NCBI GenBank assembly: GCA_010092805.1
Contig: JAADYY010000111.1
Span: 1-18,776 of the forward strand
From: Chloroflexota bacterium
GTDB lineage: Bacteria > Chloroflexota > Anaerolineae > Aggregatilineales > Phototrophicaceae
Direction: 5' to 3'
Length of the DNA stretch: 18,776 bases
In this document: piece after piece, positions 1 through 7,114 of the stretch
Layout of the letters: the number at the start of each line of letters is the position of its first letter
How positions within the stretch are numbered: the stretch's first letter is position 1
Translations under genes and position numbers: made by a program
Notes under the pieces: model-generated
What the model was told of the DNA's origin: nothing
Database searches by the model: none
What the model saw: only the letters and a program-made list of their open reading frames with translations

Positions 1-1166
1 GCGAAGATCGGCGTGTTGTTGATGGCGCTGACACCGACGACGGCCTCAGCATCGGTTTCGCCCGGCACCACCGGTTCCACGACCTCACCACCCTCATCGA
101 TCCGCGACGACAGGTGCGACACCTCTTCCACGTAGATCAGCACGAGGCAGATAGCCAGCACCAACAGCAGCATGATCACGATTTCGCGCACGGGCAGCGA
201 CCGCACGATGCTGCCCCTGAAGGCCCAAACCGCCGTCCCAATGATCAGGGCAACGCTGATCACAGCCACCAGCACCGTCCAACTGAAGAACGTCACAAAT
301 TCGAAGCCGGGCGCGCCCCCGCTGATGAGGATGGTGAACTGCTCCGAGACATAATTGAGCCGGGCAGGCAGCGTCTGGAAGGATTGCAGCGAGATGCTGA
401 TCACGCCGTACATCACCAGCGCGATCACACCCGCGATGATGGGGGGCAGCGTGATGTAGTAAAAGAGTGTGCGCCCTGGGCGTTTGGCAAAGTGCTGATA
501 CAGCCGCACCAACCAGTAGATCGTCAGGATGCTGCCGAAGATGGCGACATACATAAACGCCGTCTCTTTCGAGCCGAGGTTCCAGAGCATGGCCGCCGCA
601 ATGATGTACAGCCAGTACGCCTTTCGTCGTACCCGGCCCGGCCCATCAAGATACATGAACGTCGCGTACATCATGATCATCGCGGACAGAATCGATGGCG
701 TGTCATGACGGATGTAGCGGTTGTAATAGAGTAATAATGGTGAAATCAGAATCATGGTTGCGGCCAGCAGCGCGCCCCAGCGCCCCAGCCACCGCCGCAA
801 CAGCAGCGGAAACATCACCATGATCACGCCCAGCACCGCCGGGTACAAACGCCCGGTGAAGTCGTTATCGCCAAACAGGAAGTAAGCCAGCGCGTTGGCG
901 TGGAACAGAATCGGCCCATGCATCAACGGCGTATGCTCAAAGTTGCCGTCCCGGAACAGCAGGAACGAATAGTAAGTGTGCAGGCTTTCATCGTGACTCA
1001 TCACGCGGTCGCCCAACCCAACAAAGCGGGTGAGGATCGCGAACACAAAGATCACGGCATAAGCCACAACTTCCCAGTTGATCGTATACGCCCGTGCGAG
1101 CAGCCGGCTCAGCGGGGCGGTCTCGCCGCTGGGGCGCATCATCTGTTGATCGAGTGTCGTCGCCAT
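1..1166 (-). CDS. agl23: Agl23-family (TIGR03663) GT-C-like membrane protein, partial (C-terminus beyond window)
   Basis: The reading frame opens at ATG 1166-1164 and stays open to the left edge, giving about 388 residues without a stop. A strong ribosome binding site (AAAGGA, six bases before the ATG) supports this start. The translation shows an Asp-Glu dipeptide at residues 59-60 (SHDES), the tripeptide HGP at 83-85 and arginines at 106 and 150/153. The DE and HGP motifs and two arginines are the near-invariant residues known for TIGR03663, the 'flippase activity-associated protein Agl23' family, which is related at its N-terminus to protein O-mannosyltransferases. Many hydrophobic segments follow, so it is a polytopic membrane protein. 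The DE probably corresponds to the acidic catalytic or metal-binding motif in the first outer loop of GT-C enzymes. It starts 10 bases after the anti-sigma gene stop, so it is probably co-transcribed with the sigma/anti-sigma pair. Family members usually co-occur with DUF2298/YYY proteins, two of which lie in this window. The true biochemical activity of the family is uncertain. Confidence 0.88.
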   Translation of the reverse strand, partial: MATTLDQQMMRPSGETAPLSRLLARAYTINWEVVAYAVIFVFAILTRFVGLGDRVMSHDESLHTYYSFLLFRDGNFEHTPLMHGPILFHANALAYFLFGDNDFTGRLYPAVLGVIMVMFPLLLRRWLGRWGALLAATMILISPLLLYYNRYIRHDTPSILSAMIMMYATFMYLDGPGRVRRKAYWLYIIAAAMLWNLGSKETAFMYVAIFGSILTIYWLVRLYQHFAKRPGRTLFYYITLPPIIAGVIALVMYGVISISLQSFQTLPARLNYVSEQFTILISGGAPGFEFVTFFSWTVLVAVISVALIIGTAVWAFRGSIVRSLPVREIVIMLLLVLAICLVLIYVEEVSHLSSRIDEGGEVVEPVVPGETDAEAVVGVSAINNTPIF

Positions 1167-1176
1167 GAATCGTCCT

Positions 1177-1734
1177 TTAATAATTGGGGAGGTCGTTCAG
1201 TTCGCCATTTGCCCCAGGCAACGGCGCGTAGTTCGACTCGACGCGCGGCGTCATCGTACCGCCCGGATTCGCGGTGGACGGCGCGGCAGCGGTCGCCGCC
1301 GGTTCCAACGCCACAAACCCGGTGCTGCTGGGGGTGTGCTGCGTGATTTGCGTATCACGTGGGGTCGGGGGTACGGGCACCGCCAGCACAACCTGTCGCT
1401 GGGTGAATGACCAGGGCAGCAGTAACCCAATGATCAGCAGCAGCACAACCAGGCTGTGCTGCTTTTGAAACTGCCAGGGACGCCGACGCGGGCCAGCCAT
1501 GCCAGACTGCACAGCATTCCAGATGTCGCCTAACTGCGGTGCGTCGGAGCGGCCAATCAGCGTCAAGCCGTTGGCCAGTTCATGCGCGGCATCGCGCTTG
1601 CGCAGATAAACGCTGTAACACGCAGGGCATGAATCGAGGTGCTCAGCGACCCGGCGACGCGCGGCAGGCGTCAGTTCACGATTGATGTAACCGATCAAGT
1701 GTGACCGGCAGTGATTACAGGCGGCAAACTGCAT
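1177..1734 (-). CDS. Zinc-finger transmembrane anti-sigma factor (ECF partner)
   Basis: The predicted protein has 185 residues. Its N-terminus carries a zinc-binding anti-sigma signature: a CxxC at residues 6-9, then H32-x3-C36-x2-C39 (HLDSCPAC), the classical ZAS/zf-HC2 pattern that clamps ECF sigma factors. A basic stretch (GPRRRP) precedes one transmembrane segment at about 94-110, placing the zinc domain in the cytoplasm and the C-terminus outside. The outer tail of about 67 residues is rich in Pro, Thr, Ser and Ala and has no evident fold. I chose ATG 1734 because a weak AAGAG site lies upstream of it and the zinc motif begins right after. The frame also allows a TTG start at 1776, which would add 14 residues but has no visible ribosome binding site. 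It lies 48 bases after the sigma gene and 10 bases before the Agl23 gene. Expected role: hold the sigma factor inactive until an envelope signal releases it. Confidence 0.85.
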   Translation of the reverse strand: MQFAACNHCRSHLIGYINRELTPAARRRVAEHLDSCPACYSVYLRKRDAAHELANGLTLIGRSDAPQLGDIWNAVQSGMAGPRRRPWQFQKQHSLVVLLLIIGLLLPWSFTQRQVVLAVPVPPTPRDTQITQHTPSSTGFVALEPAATAAAPSTANPGGTMTPRVESNYAPLPGANGELNDLPNY

Positions 1735-1782
1735 GATAGAACTCTTCAACTCACTCGGATGACTTAACCAACTCAAACGAAC

Positions 1783-2373
1783 TCAAAAGCTCAACAATTC
1801 TTCCAACAACCCTTGCCCAATAGGCTGCAACCGACCGCGCAGCGCGTCATGGGCCAAGCGCACGCGGCTTTCTGCCGTTTTTTGCGGGCAGCCCATCACC
1901 TCCGCCATCTCGCGGTAGGTCAGGCCATGACCATAACGCAGCACAATCGCTTCACGCAGGCGCGGCGACAGCGACGCCAGCGCCTTTTCCAACGCATCCT
2001 GAGCGGAACGCCGCGCCATCGCTGCCTCCGGCGTATCGGCGGTGGGGGCAGGCAGCGTGTTTTGCAGCAGCGTCGATAGATCGATGAGGATGGGGCGGTT
2101 GCGCCGGTACAGGTTGCGGCAGCGGCAGATGGCGATGGTGTAGAGCCATGTCTTGAAGGACGCTAACTCTGGTTTGTAACGGTGCAGATTCTTGAAGGCG
2201 TAGACGAACGTCTCCTGCGCGATGTCCTCGGCGTCTTCGCGGTTGAGCAGCAAGCTGTAGCAGAGCCGATACACCCCCGCCCCAAACTGATCATACAGCG
2301 CGGCGTACCCGGTCTGATCGCCTTGCAAACACCGCGCAATGATTTGCTTGATCTCATTTGCGTCCTGCGTCAT
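1783..2373 (-). CDS. ECF-family RNA polymerase sigma-70 factor
   Basis: This 196-residue protein has the two-domain layout of extracytoplasmic-function sigma factors. Region 2 spans about residues 25-92 and includes the core-binding/-10 recognition pattern DAEDIAQETF (47-56) and a basic, Trp-containing segment (FKTWLY, 73-78). A linker runs from about 95 to 120. Region 4 (about 130-182) is a helix-turn-helix with LSPRLREAIVLRY and a second helix around TYREMAEVMGC. No C-terminal extension is present, so it is a minimal ECF. The start ATG 2373 follows GAAGGA two bases upstream, which is close but plausible. It is immediately followed by a zinc-finger anti-sigma gene, the standard pairing in which the anti-sigma factor sequesters region 2/4 at the membrane. 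Its targets cannot be read from the sequence; the downstream Agl23 gene in the same run is a likely member of its regulon, and autoregulation is common in this family. Confidence 0.93.
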   Translation of the reverse strand: MTQDANEIKQIIARCLQGDQTGYAALYDQFGAGVYRLCYSLLLNREDAEDIAQETFVYAFKNLHRYKPELASFKTWLYTIAICRCRNLYRRNRPILIDLSTLLQNTLPAPTADTPEAAMARRSAQDALEKALASLSPRLREAIVLRYGHGLTYREMAEVMGCPQKTAESRVRLAHDALRGRLQPIGQGLLEELLSF

Positions 2374-2423
2374 GATCCTTCGCCATCACTCCCCGCCAGC
2401 ATGTGATCTTCGGATGTGGTGTT

Positions 2424-2442
2424 CGTGCGTTCTATCCGCACG
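2424..2442 (-). repeat. Inverted repeat at the predicted start of the sigma transcript
   Basis: The arms CGTGCG (2424-2429) and CGCACG (2437-2442) are perfect reverse complements around a 7-base spacer. The repeat sits on the predicted start site downstream of the TATAAG box. It could be a repressor operator or a hairpin at the 5' end of the sigma mRNA. No run of T follows it on either strand, so it does not look like an intrinsic terminator. The 6-bp stem is short enough to be chance in GC-rich DNA. Confidence 0.35.
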
Positions 2443-2447
2443 TCAAT

Positions 2448-2478
2448 CTTATACACCTAATCCTTAAGCGATCCTCAA
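2448..2478 (-). promoter_or_regulatory. Candidate housekeeping promoter upstream of the ECF sigma gene
   Basis: On the minus strand TTGAGG (2478-2473, four of six matches to TTGACA) overlaps the stop codon of the 640-residue gene, and TATAAG (2453-2448, five of six matches to TATAAT) follows after 19 bases. Transcription would start near 2441, about 70 bases before the sigma ATG. The 19-base spacer is longer than the preferred 17, so strength is doubtful. It lies in the 101-base gap that separates the sigma/anti-sigma/Agl23 run from the glycosyltransferase genes. Read-through from upstream is equally possible, as no terminator is visible. Confidence 0.35.
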
Positions 2479-4397
2479 CCGCTAGCAGGGTTTTGGGGGT
2501 CAATGCCGTCATAAATATCCTGACGCAGCCACAGCACCGCCCGATCCGTGTCATTGGGGGCGACGCGGGTCCGCCGCTGCGACCACCATGCCGAAAAATC
2601 GATCACGCGCAGCGTGCCCCATGCCCAGGTGCGCTGAACCCCGAAGTCCTGCCCCACGTAGGCCGCACCCAAATCCGGCTCGGTCGGTGTTTGCGGCAAA
2701 AGCGCGACCGGTTCCAGCCGTGCCTCCGCTGTGACCGCGATGAACTCGGCGTTCGGGAAATCGCGCACCACCCAGGCGATCACGCCATCGGTTGGGGCCT
2801 GAACCACGAGGGGCATGAGAGTCAAACCACCTGCTTCGCGCTGATCAACCTCCAGCAGCGAGTCGCGCAGCAGAAAGACATCGCGGTGTGTGGTTTCGGT
2901 ATGCCAGGGTTCCACCGGGTTGTCCGCATCAACGACGGCAGCGTTCCAGCCTGCCCCCAGCGATGCAACCGCTGCGAAAATCACGAACCCCAGCCCAACA
3001 CCGCGCAGCGATGTACGGTTGCCCCACAGGCTCGCAACCATGAAGTAACCGATGATGAGAAACGCCGTGTAAACCAAGACCAGCACGACGCTGCTGCCAT
3101 CGTAATTGACGTTGAGCAGCAGCCCGTCGGGCGAGGCCAGGAGATTACGGGCCACTGTCTGAAATGGTGTGGTGATGCCGACCAACACCGCGACGACGAG
3201 CACAGCGATCATCCAGCGCGCCCAGGCCGGGATCTCCAGGATGGCGTCTTCCTCATCGTAGCTAAAGAGCCAAACCACCGCCCGCATCGCCAAACCGATC
3301 AGCGGTACGATCAGCCACAGCGCGTGCCCGGCTTCCGCGCCGGTAAACAGAATCGAGGCCAGCACCGCCAAGATCAACCACACAATGAAGATCTGATCAA
3401 GCAGCGACAGCGTCCCCTGCTGTGTCCGCACCACAATGACGATCAATCCCAAGATCCAGAGCAGCGGCTCGTAAAAAATGGCTATGCTCAGCGGAAACAG
3501 CGGCAGCGCCGTGATCGTCGTCTCGGCGAAGCCCCGTAGGGTGCCGCTCAGCAGTTCGCCCACATTGCTCAGCCCCGTCGGGTAGAGCATAAACCCTGTG
3601 CTGACGACAAAAACGATCAGCGCGGCGGTGGTGAATGCAATGGCCCATGGCCAACCCGCCAGCAGCGCCGGCTGATCATCGGCGGCCTCCTGATCGGTGA
3701 CGGCCTCTGCCTCTGCGTCGGGGTCGGCCTGCTCACGCTGCAACCGGAACCCCAACACGATTGCGCCGATCACTATGAGCGCGAGCAACGGGCCACCCGG
3801 CTCGGTCAGGAAGATGAGCGCGGCAAACATCACCGTTGCCAGCACCGCGTCGCTTGCACGCCGGTGCTCGTAATAGCGCAGGAACGCCCACAACGCGCTA
3901 AGCGCGGCGATCACCGACCAGACGACCCCACTATCGAACCGCGCAGCGATCAAGGCGACAGGCGAGATGAGCAGCAGCAGGCTGAAAATCAACGCGCCGC
4001 TCGCGCCGATCCAGCGGCGGAACAGGCCCGGCAGAAGCACCAGCACCGCCCCACCGATGGCGGTCAGCAACCGCGCCGTCAGTTCTGACGCGCCCGCCAG
4101 GCTGAACATCACACTTTGGAGTAAGAACCGCACCGGGCTTTCCGCAGCGATCAGAGGGCCAGAAGCCTCCGGCGAGACCACCCGCCACGCGGCCAGCGCC
4201 TCACGCGCCTCATCGGGTGACAGCGGCACCGAGTCGAGATCGGCCAAGCGGAATACCAACGCCACGACGGCAATCGCCACATACGCGATGAACTCGACGG
4301 AAATCTGAAGCTCACCCCGTGTTGATGAGGCATCGGCGACAGCTTCCGTCGGCTGCTGCGGTCTGCGTGTTTCGGTCATCTCGGTCAAATTCTGCAT
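2475..4397 (-). CDS. GT-C (family 39-like) membrane glycosyltransferase, divergent Agl23 relative
   Basis: The protein has 640 residues: a soluble N-terminus of about 33 residues, then many membrane-spanning segments, and a soluble C-terminal part of roughly 120 residues. After the first membrane segment the outer loop holds SPDEAREAL (residues 60-68), whose Asp62-Glu63 match the acidic motif of GT-C enzymes such as protein O-mannosyltransferases. The layout of the first 160 residues (DE, then TARL with Arg109, a Pro-Gly loop, RFDS with Arg153) follows the partial Agl23 protein at the left edge, but the HGP tripeptide is replaced by ESP (86-88). An acidic linker (about 219-246) sits between membrane segments, probably in the cytoplasm. 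Expected activity is transfer of a sugar from a polyprenyl-phosphate donor on the outer face; donor and acceptor are unknown. The start at 4397 lacks a clear ribosome binding site, and Met7 (4379) is an alternative. It lies 62 bases after the 884-residue YYY gene. Confidence 0.75.
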   Translation of the reverse strand: MQNLTEMTETRRPQQPTEAVADASSTRGELQISVEFIAYVAIAVVALVFRLADLDSVPLSPDEAREALAAWRVVSPEASGPLIAAESPVRFLLQSVMFSLAGASELTARLLTAIGGAVLVLLPGLFRRWIGASGALIFSLLLLISPVALIAARFDSGVVWSVIAALSALWAFLRYYEHRRASDAVLATVMFAALIFLTEPGGPLLALIVIGAIVLGFRLQREQADPDAEAEAVTDQEAADDQPALLAGWPWAIAFTTAALIVFVVSTGFMLYPTGLSNVGELLSGTLRGFAETTITALPLFPLSIAIFYEPLLWILGLIVIVVRTQQGTLSLLDQIFIVWLILAVLASILFTGAEAGHALWLIVPLIGLAMRAVVWLFSYDEEDAILEIPAWARWMIAVLVVAVLVGITTPFQTVARNLLASPDGLLLNVNYDGSSVVLVLVYTAFLIIGYFMVASLWGNRTSLRGVGLGFVIFAAVASLGAGWNAAVVDADNPVEPWHTETTHRDVFLLRDSLLEVDQREAGGLTLMPLVVQAPTDGVIAWVVRDFPNAEFIAVTAEARLEPVALLPQTPTEPDLGAAYVGQDFGVQRTWAWGTLRVIDFSAWWSQRRTRVAPNDTDRAVLWLRQDIYDGIDPQNPASG

Positions 4398-4434
4398 GGT
4401 CAGGCTTCACATCCCTTGGTGCGTTTCGGCCAAG

Positions 4435-4458
4435 CCGGATCTGTGGTGAGCGATCCGG
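4435..4458 (-). repeat. Hairpin in the 62-base gap after the YYY gene
   Basis: CCGGATC (4435-4441) and GATCCGG (4452-4458) are perfect 7-bp inverted arms around a 10-base loop. On the minus-strand mRNA the hairpin begins one base after the TAA stop (4462-4460) of the 884-residue gene and lies 37 bases before the next start. No U-run follows, so a Rho-independent terminator is unlikely. It might stabilise the upstream message or weaken read-through into the 640-residue gene. Confidence 0.35.
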
Positions 4459-4459
4459 G

Positions 4460-7114
4460 TTACGGATTCAAGGTGAGCGCGCGCTCATCGACGCGGTAGT
4501 AACGGCTCTCGCCCTGTTCGCAGACCGGCTCGAAGCGCTCGCTAAATTTCAGTTCGCTGGCCGCCCCATAGCGACTGCGCTCGGTGGCACCGAAGAAAAT
4601 ATAATCGATGCCGTAACGCTCGATGATCTCGCGGGTGGTGCCCCAGGTGGGGTCGCTGTACAGCCGCTCAATATCGCCTTCGCGCGTGCCAACGACCTCG
4701 CCATAGCTCACGCCGCGCCACTGCGATTGATGCCCCGGCCAATTGAGCAGCACCGGCAGCCCCACCAGCACACCGCTGATCCCGGTGTTCCCGTGTGGCC
4801 AATTGTCGTAAGATGGCCCAACCGTTTCGACGATGACCACATCATCGCCCGCCAACGTCTGCGCCAAGCACAGCGCCGCCAGATAATCGTTGGGCTGCGT
4901 GTAGGTTGGGCCGCCATCGAGCGTCAGCGGGCGCGGCGCTTCGGTATTCAGCCGTCCGGTTTCGACAAACATCCGGTTATGGATCCCCAGGATTGGGTAC
5001 AGCAGCCCCAGCGTCACCGCGATCACCGTCACGATGCTGAACGCGGCACGGACAGGCAGTGCCGGCAGCCTGGCACCCTCACGCAGATTAGTATCGGCCA
5101 GGATGGTATAGACCGCGTACGCGCCCGCGATGGAGAAGATCAGCCAGGTCTGGTAGTAGAATTTGAACACGGTGTTCATCCGCGTGCCGAAGTTGTCGCG
5201 CAGATAGGCGAATTCCGGCACCAGCGTGAGCACCAACCCCATTGCGACCAACAGCAGCGCGAACCCTGTCGCGGGCGGGTAGGTCACCACCTGCCGCTGC
5301 TCCTCGCCCGCACCTGCCGCTGATTCAACCGGCTCAGCTTCATCATCGGCGGCAGAGTCAAGCGCGTCTTCCGGCTTCGCGGTCAACCGAGGGAACAGCC
5401 GCCCGGCCACCAAAATCAGCCCGATGGTCAGCACCAGCGCGGTAAGCCCGTGTGTAAATCGTTTCGTCAGCAGATCAGGCAGCACCGCGCCCCAACCGCC
5501 GTTGGCATCCACGAACCCCAGCGCCGCTGCGCGGAACTGCGGCAGGAGCGAACCGATGACCGTCAGGACAAGCATCACCAGCACAAGCGCGAGCAGCAGC
5601 CCACCACCGACAAAAACCCCCAGACGCCAATTCATCCGGTCACGCGCCCGCCAAACCTCCACCCCCAGAAATGCAGCCAGGATCAGCAGCAGCGGCCCAA
5701 ACATCACGAAGAACTGTGGGAAGTAGGTTGGATACAGCAAGTTCGGCAAAATACCGGACAACTGCGACCGGAAGCCAAACCAGAACGGCAGATACAGCAC
5801 CACCGCCAGAATCAGCAGCGTCACGCCCAGGCGGATCAACGCCACCCAATCGACGAATCTGAGGCGTCCACCGCCATTCTGGATCATCCGGCGCAGCCCC
5901 TCGACGCCGACCAGCGCGATCAGGTAGATGGGGCCGTCCCACGTGTTGAGAAAGATCAAGCCGCCGAAACAGATCGCATAAAAAACAATCTCGGCGGCGT
6001 TGGGCGGTCGCCGCGAGAGCAGCACATTCAGGGCTAAGCCCAGCGCCAACACTGCGAACGGCAGCGCCAACACATGCGGATGCACATCGCCCAGCAGGAA
6101 ACTGAATTGTGGGAACTCATCGATCACTTCGACGCGCGAACCGTCCAGATTGCGGTCGTTGAGCACGCGCGCCGACCGGAACCACCACCAAAAATCCCAC
6201 GCTGCCGGGTCGCCGTTGCCAGTCACACGCGGTTGTTGGCGCAGGTTGCTGTCCCAGAATGAGAGATAAGCCGCATCGCCGCTGCCCGTCTGGTAGGGCA
6301 TCTCGATCAGCGCGAGCTGGAAATTGCCCATGATCGTCACGAACAGCAGCGCCAACAGCCCGACGATCAGCGCGACCAAGCGGTTGGGGCCGCGCCTAGG
6401 TTGAGGGGGATCATCGTCGGGCGGAAGATCAGCCCGTGTGTTGATCTGCGCACGCGAACGCACCAGGTTATAGCCGACGCCAAACGCCGTCACACTGGTG
6501 AGCGCGAACAGCAGTGCAACCATCATGTTGAAGCCGACGGTGCTCGGAATGCCGCTCAGCATCGAGAGCATCCCGGCCATCACGTAGCCGAAGTAGTAGT
6601 AACTGATGGCGTAGCCCGCCAACCAGGGATCATTGGGCGGGAAATTCTCACTGCGCATCACCGAACTGATGAACGCCAGTTCCATCGGCTTTTCGGTCGC
6701 CAGCAGGCCATTCTGATGCGCCCGCACGATGGCCCACGCCACCAGCAAGCCCAGAAACAGCACCTCTGTGACGATCACCACAGGGCGATTCTCGCGCCAC
6801 CACGCGCGCCAATCCAGCGCAGACTCGGCGCGGCGGCCCACCGTGAAGTACACCAGCACCCCACCGATCAACACGATAGCCCAGGCCAACGCCATGTTGC
6901 CCGTCGTATTCGTGAGGAAGCCCAGCGACGCCAGCAGCCAATAGACAAACCCGACCAGCAGCAGCCCAGCGGCGCGTGCCAACGTATACCCGCGGTCTGG
7001 CAGGCCGCTGAGCACGCGCGCACATAACGGCAGCGCCGCCGCACCCGCCAGCGTCACCAGCGCCCACCAACTCAGGACAATGCCGCCCTCACGGGCGAAC
7101 CAATCCAGCAGCAT
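4460..7114 (-). CDS. DUF2298 'Chlor_Arch_YYY' (TIGR03662) polytopic membrane protein
   Basis: This very hydrophobic 884-residue protein fits the single-domain class of the YYY family, known to be about 700-900 residues. Landmarks in order: PDRGY near residue 39-43, EKPM (141-144), NDPW (161-164), the signature YYYFG (172-176), GDVHPH (342-347), NTVFKFYYQ (647-655) and an outer C-terminal motif around GLPVLLNW and HQSQWRG (785-801), followed by YGIDYIFFG (834-842). Each of these has a counterpart in the C-terminal half of the 1819-residue protein encoded just upstream. A hydrophilic acidic stretch (about 577-612) interrupts the membrane segments. The ATG directly abuts the upstream TAA (TAAATG), and AAGG lies four to eight bases before it, so translation is probably coupled. 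The family is thought to be GT-C-like; its closing motif resembles the outer domains of such enzymes, but no reaction is established. Partnership with the Agl23-type protein is expected from known co-occurrence. Confidence 0.9.
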   Translation of the reverse strand: MLLDWFAREGGIVLSWWALVTLAGAAALPLCARVLSGLPDRGYTLARAAGLLLVGFVYWLLASLGFLTNTTGNMALAWAIVLIGGVLVYFTVGRRAESALDWRAWWRENRPVVIVTEVLFLGLLVAWAIVRAHQNGLLATEKPMELAFISSVMRSENFPPNDPWLAGYAISYYYFGYVMAGMLSMLSGIPSTVGFNMMVALLFALTSVTAFGVGYNLVRSRAQINTRADLPPDDDPPQPRRGPNRLVALIVGLLALLFVTIMGNFQLALIEMPYQTGSGDAAYLSFWDSNLRQQPRVTGNGDPAAWDFWWWFRSARVLNDRNLDGSRVEVIDEFPQFSFLLGDVHPHVLALPFAVLALGLALNVLLSRRPPNAAEIVFYAICFGGLIFLNTWDGPIYLIALVGVEGLRRMIQNGGGRLRFVDWVALIRLGVTLLILAVVLYLPFWFGFRSQLSGILPNLLYPTYFPQFFVMFGPLLLILAAFLGVEVWRARDRMNWRLGVFVGGGLLLALVLVMLVLTVIGSLLPQFRAAALGFVDANGGWGAVLPDLLTKRFTHGLTALVLTIGLILVAGRLFPRLTAKPEDALDSAADDEAEPVESAAGAGEEQRQVVTYPPATGFALLLVAMGLVLTLVPEFAYLRDNFGTRMNTVFKFYYQTWLIFSIAGAYAVYTILADTNLREGARLPALPVRAAFSIVTVIAVTLGLLYPILGIHNRMFVETGRLNTEAPRPLTLDGGPTYTQPNDYLAALCLAQTLAGDDVVIVETVGPSYDNWPHGNTGISGVLVGLPVLLNWPGHQSQWRGVSYGEVVGTREGDIERLYSDPTWGTTREIIERYGIDYIFFGATERSRYGAASELKFSERFEPVCEQGESRYYRVDERALTLNP

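Noticed and set aside
1735..1776. TTG start adding 14 residues to the anti-sigma factor
   Set aside because: No ribosome binding site precedes it and the zinc motif begins right after the internal ATG at 1734; kept only as an alternative.
2403..3539. Long plus-strand open frame of 378 codons
   Set aside because: It lies antisense to the 640-residue membrane protein and translates to an Arg/His/Gln/Asp-rich sequence without any family pattern, typical of a mirror frame in GC-rich DNA.
4435..4458. Hairpin as an intrinsic terminator
   Set aside because: No U-run follows the stem on the minus-strand transcript; kept only as a hairpin.
4319..5323. Long plus-strand open frame of 334 codons
   Set aside because: Antisense to the well-supported YYY gene, no recognisable motif and composition of a shadow frame.
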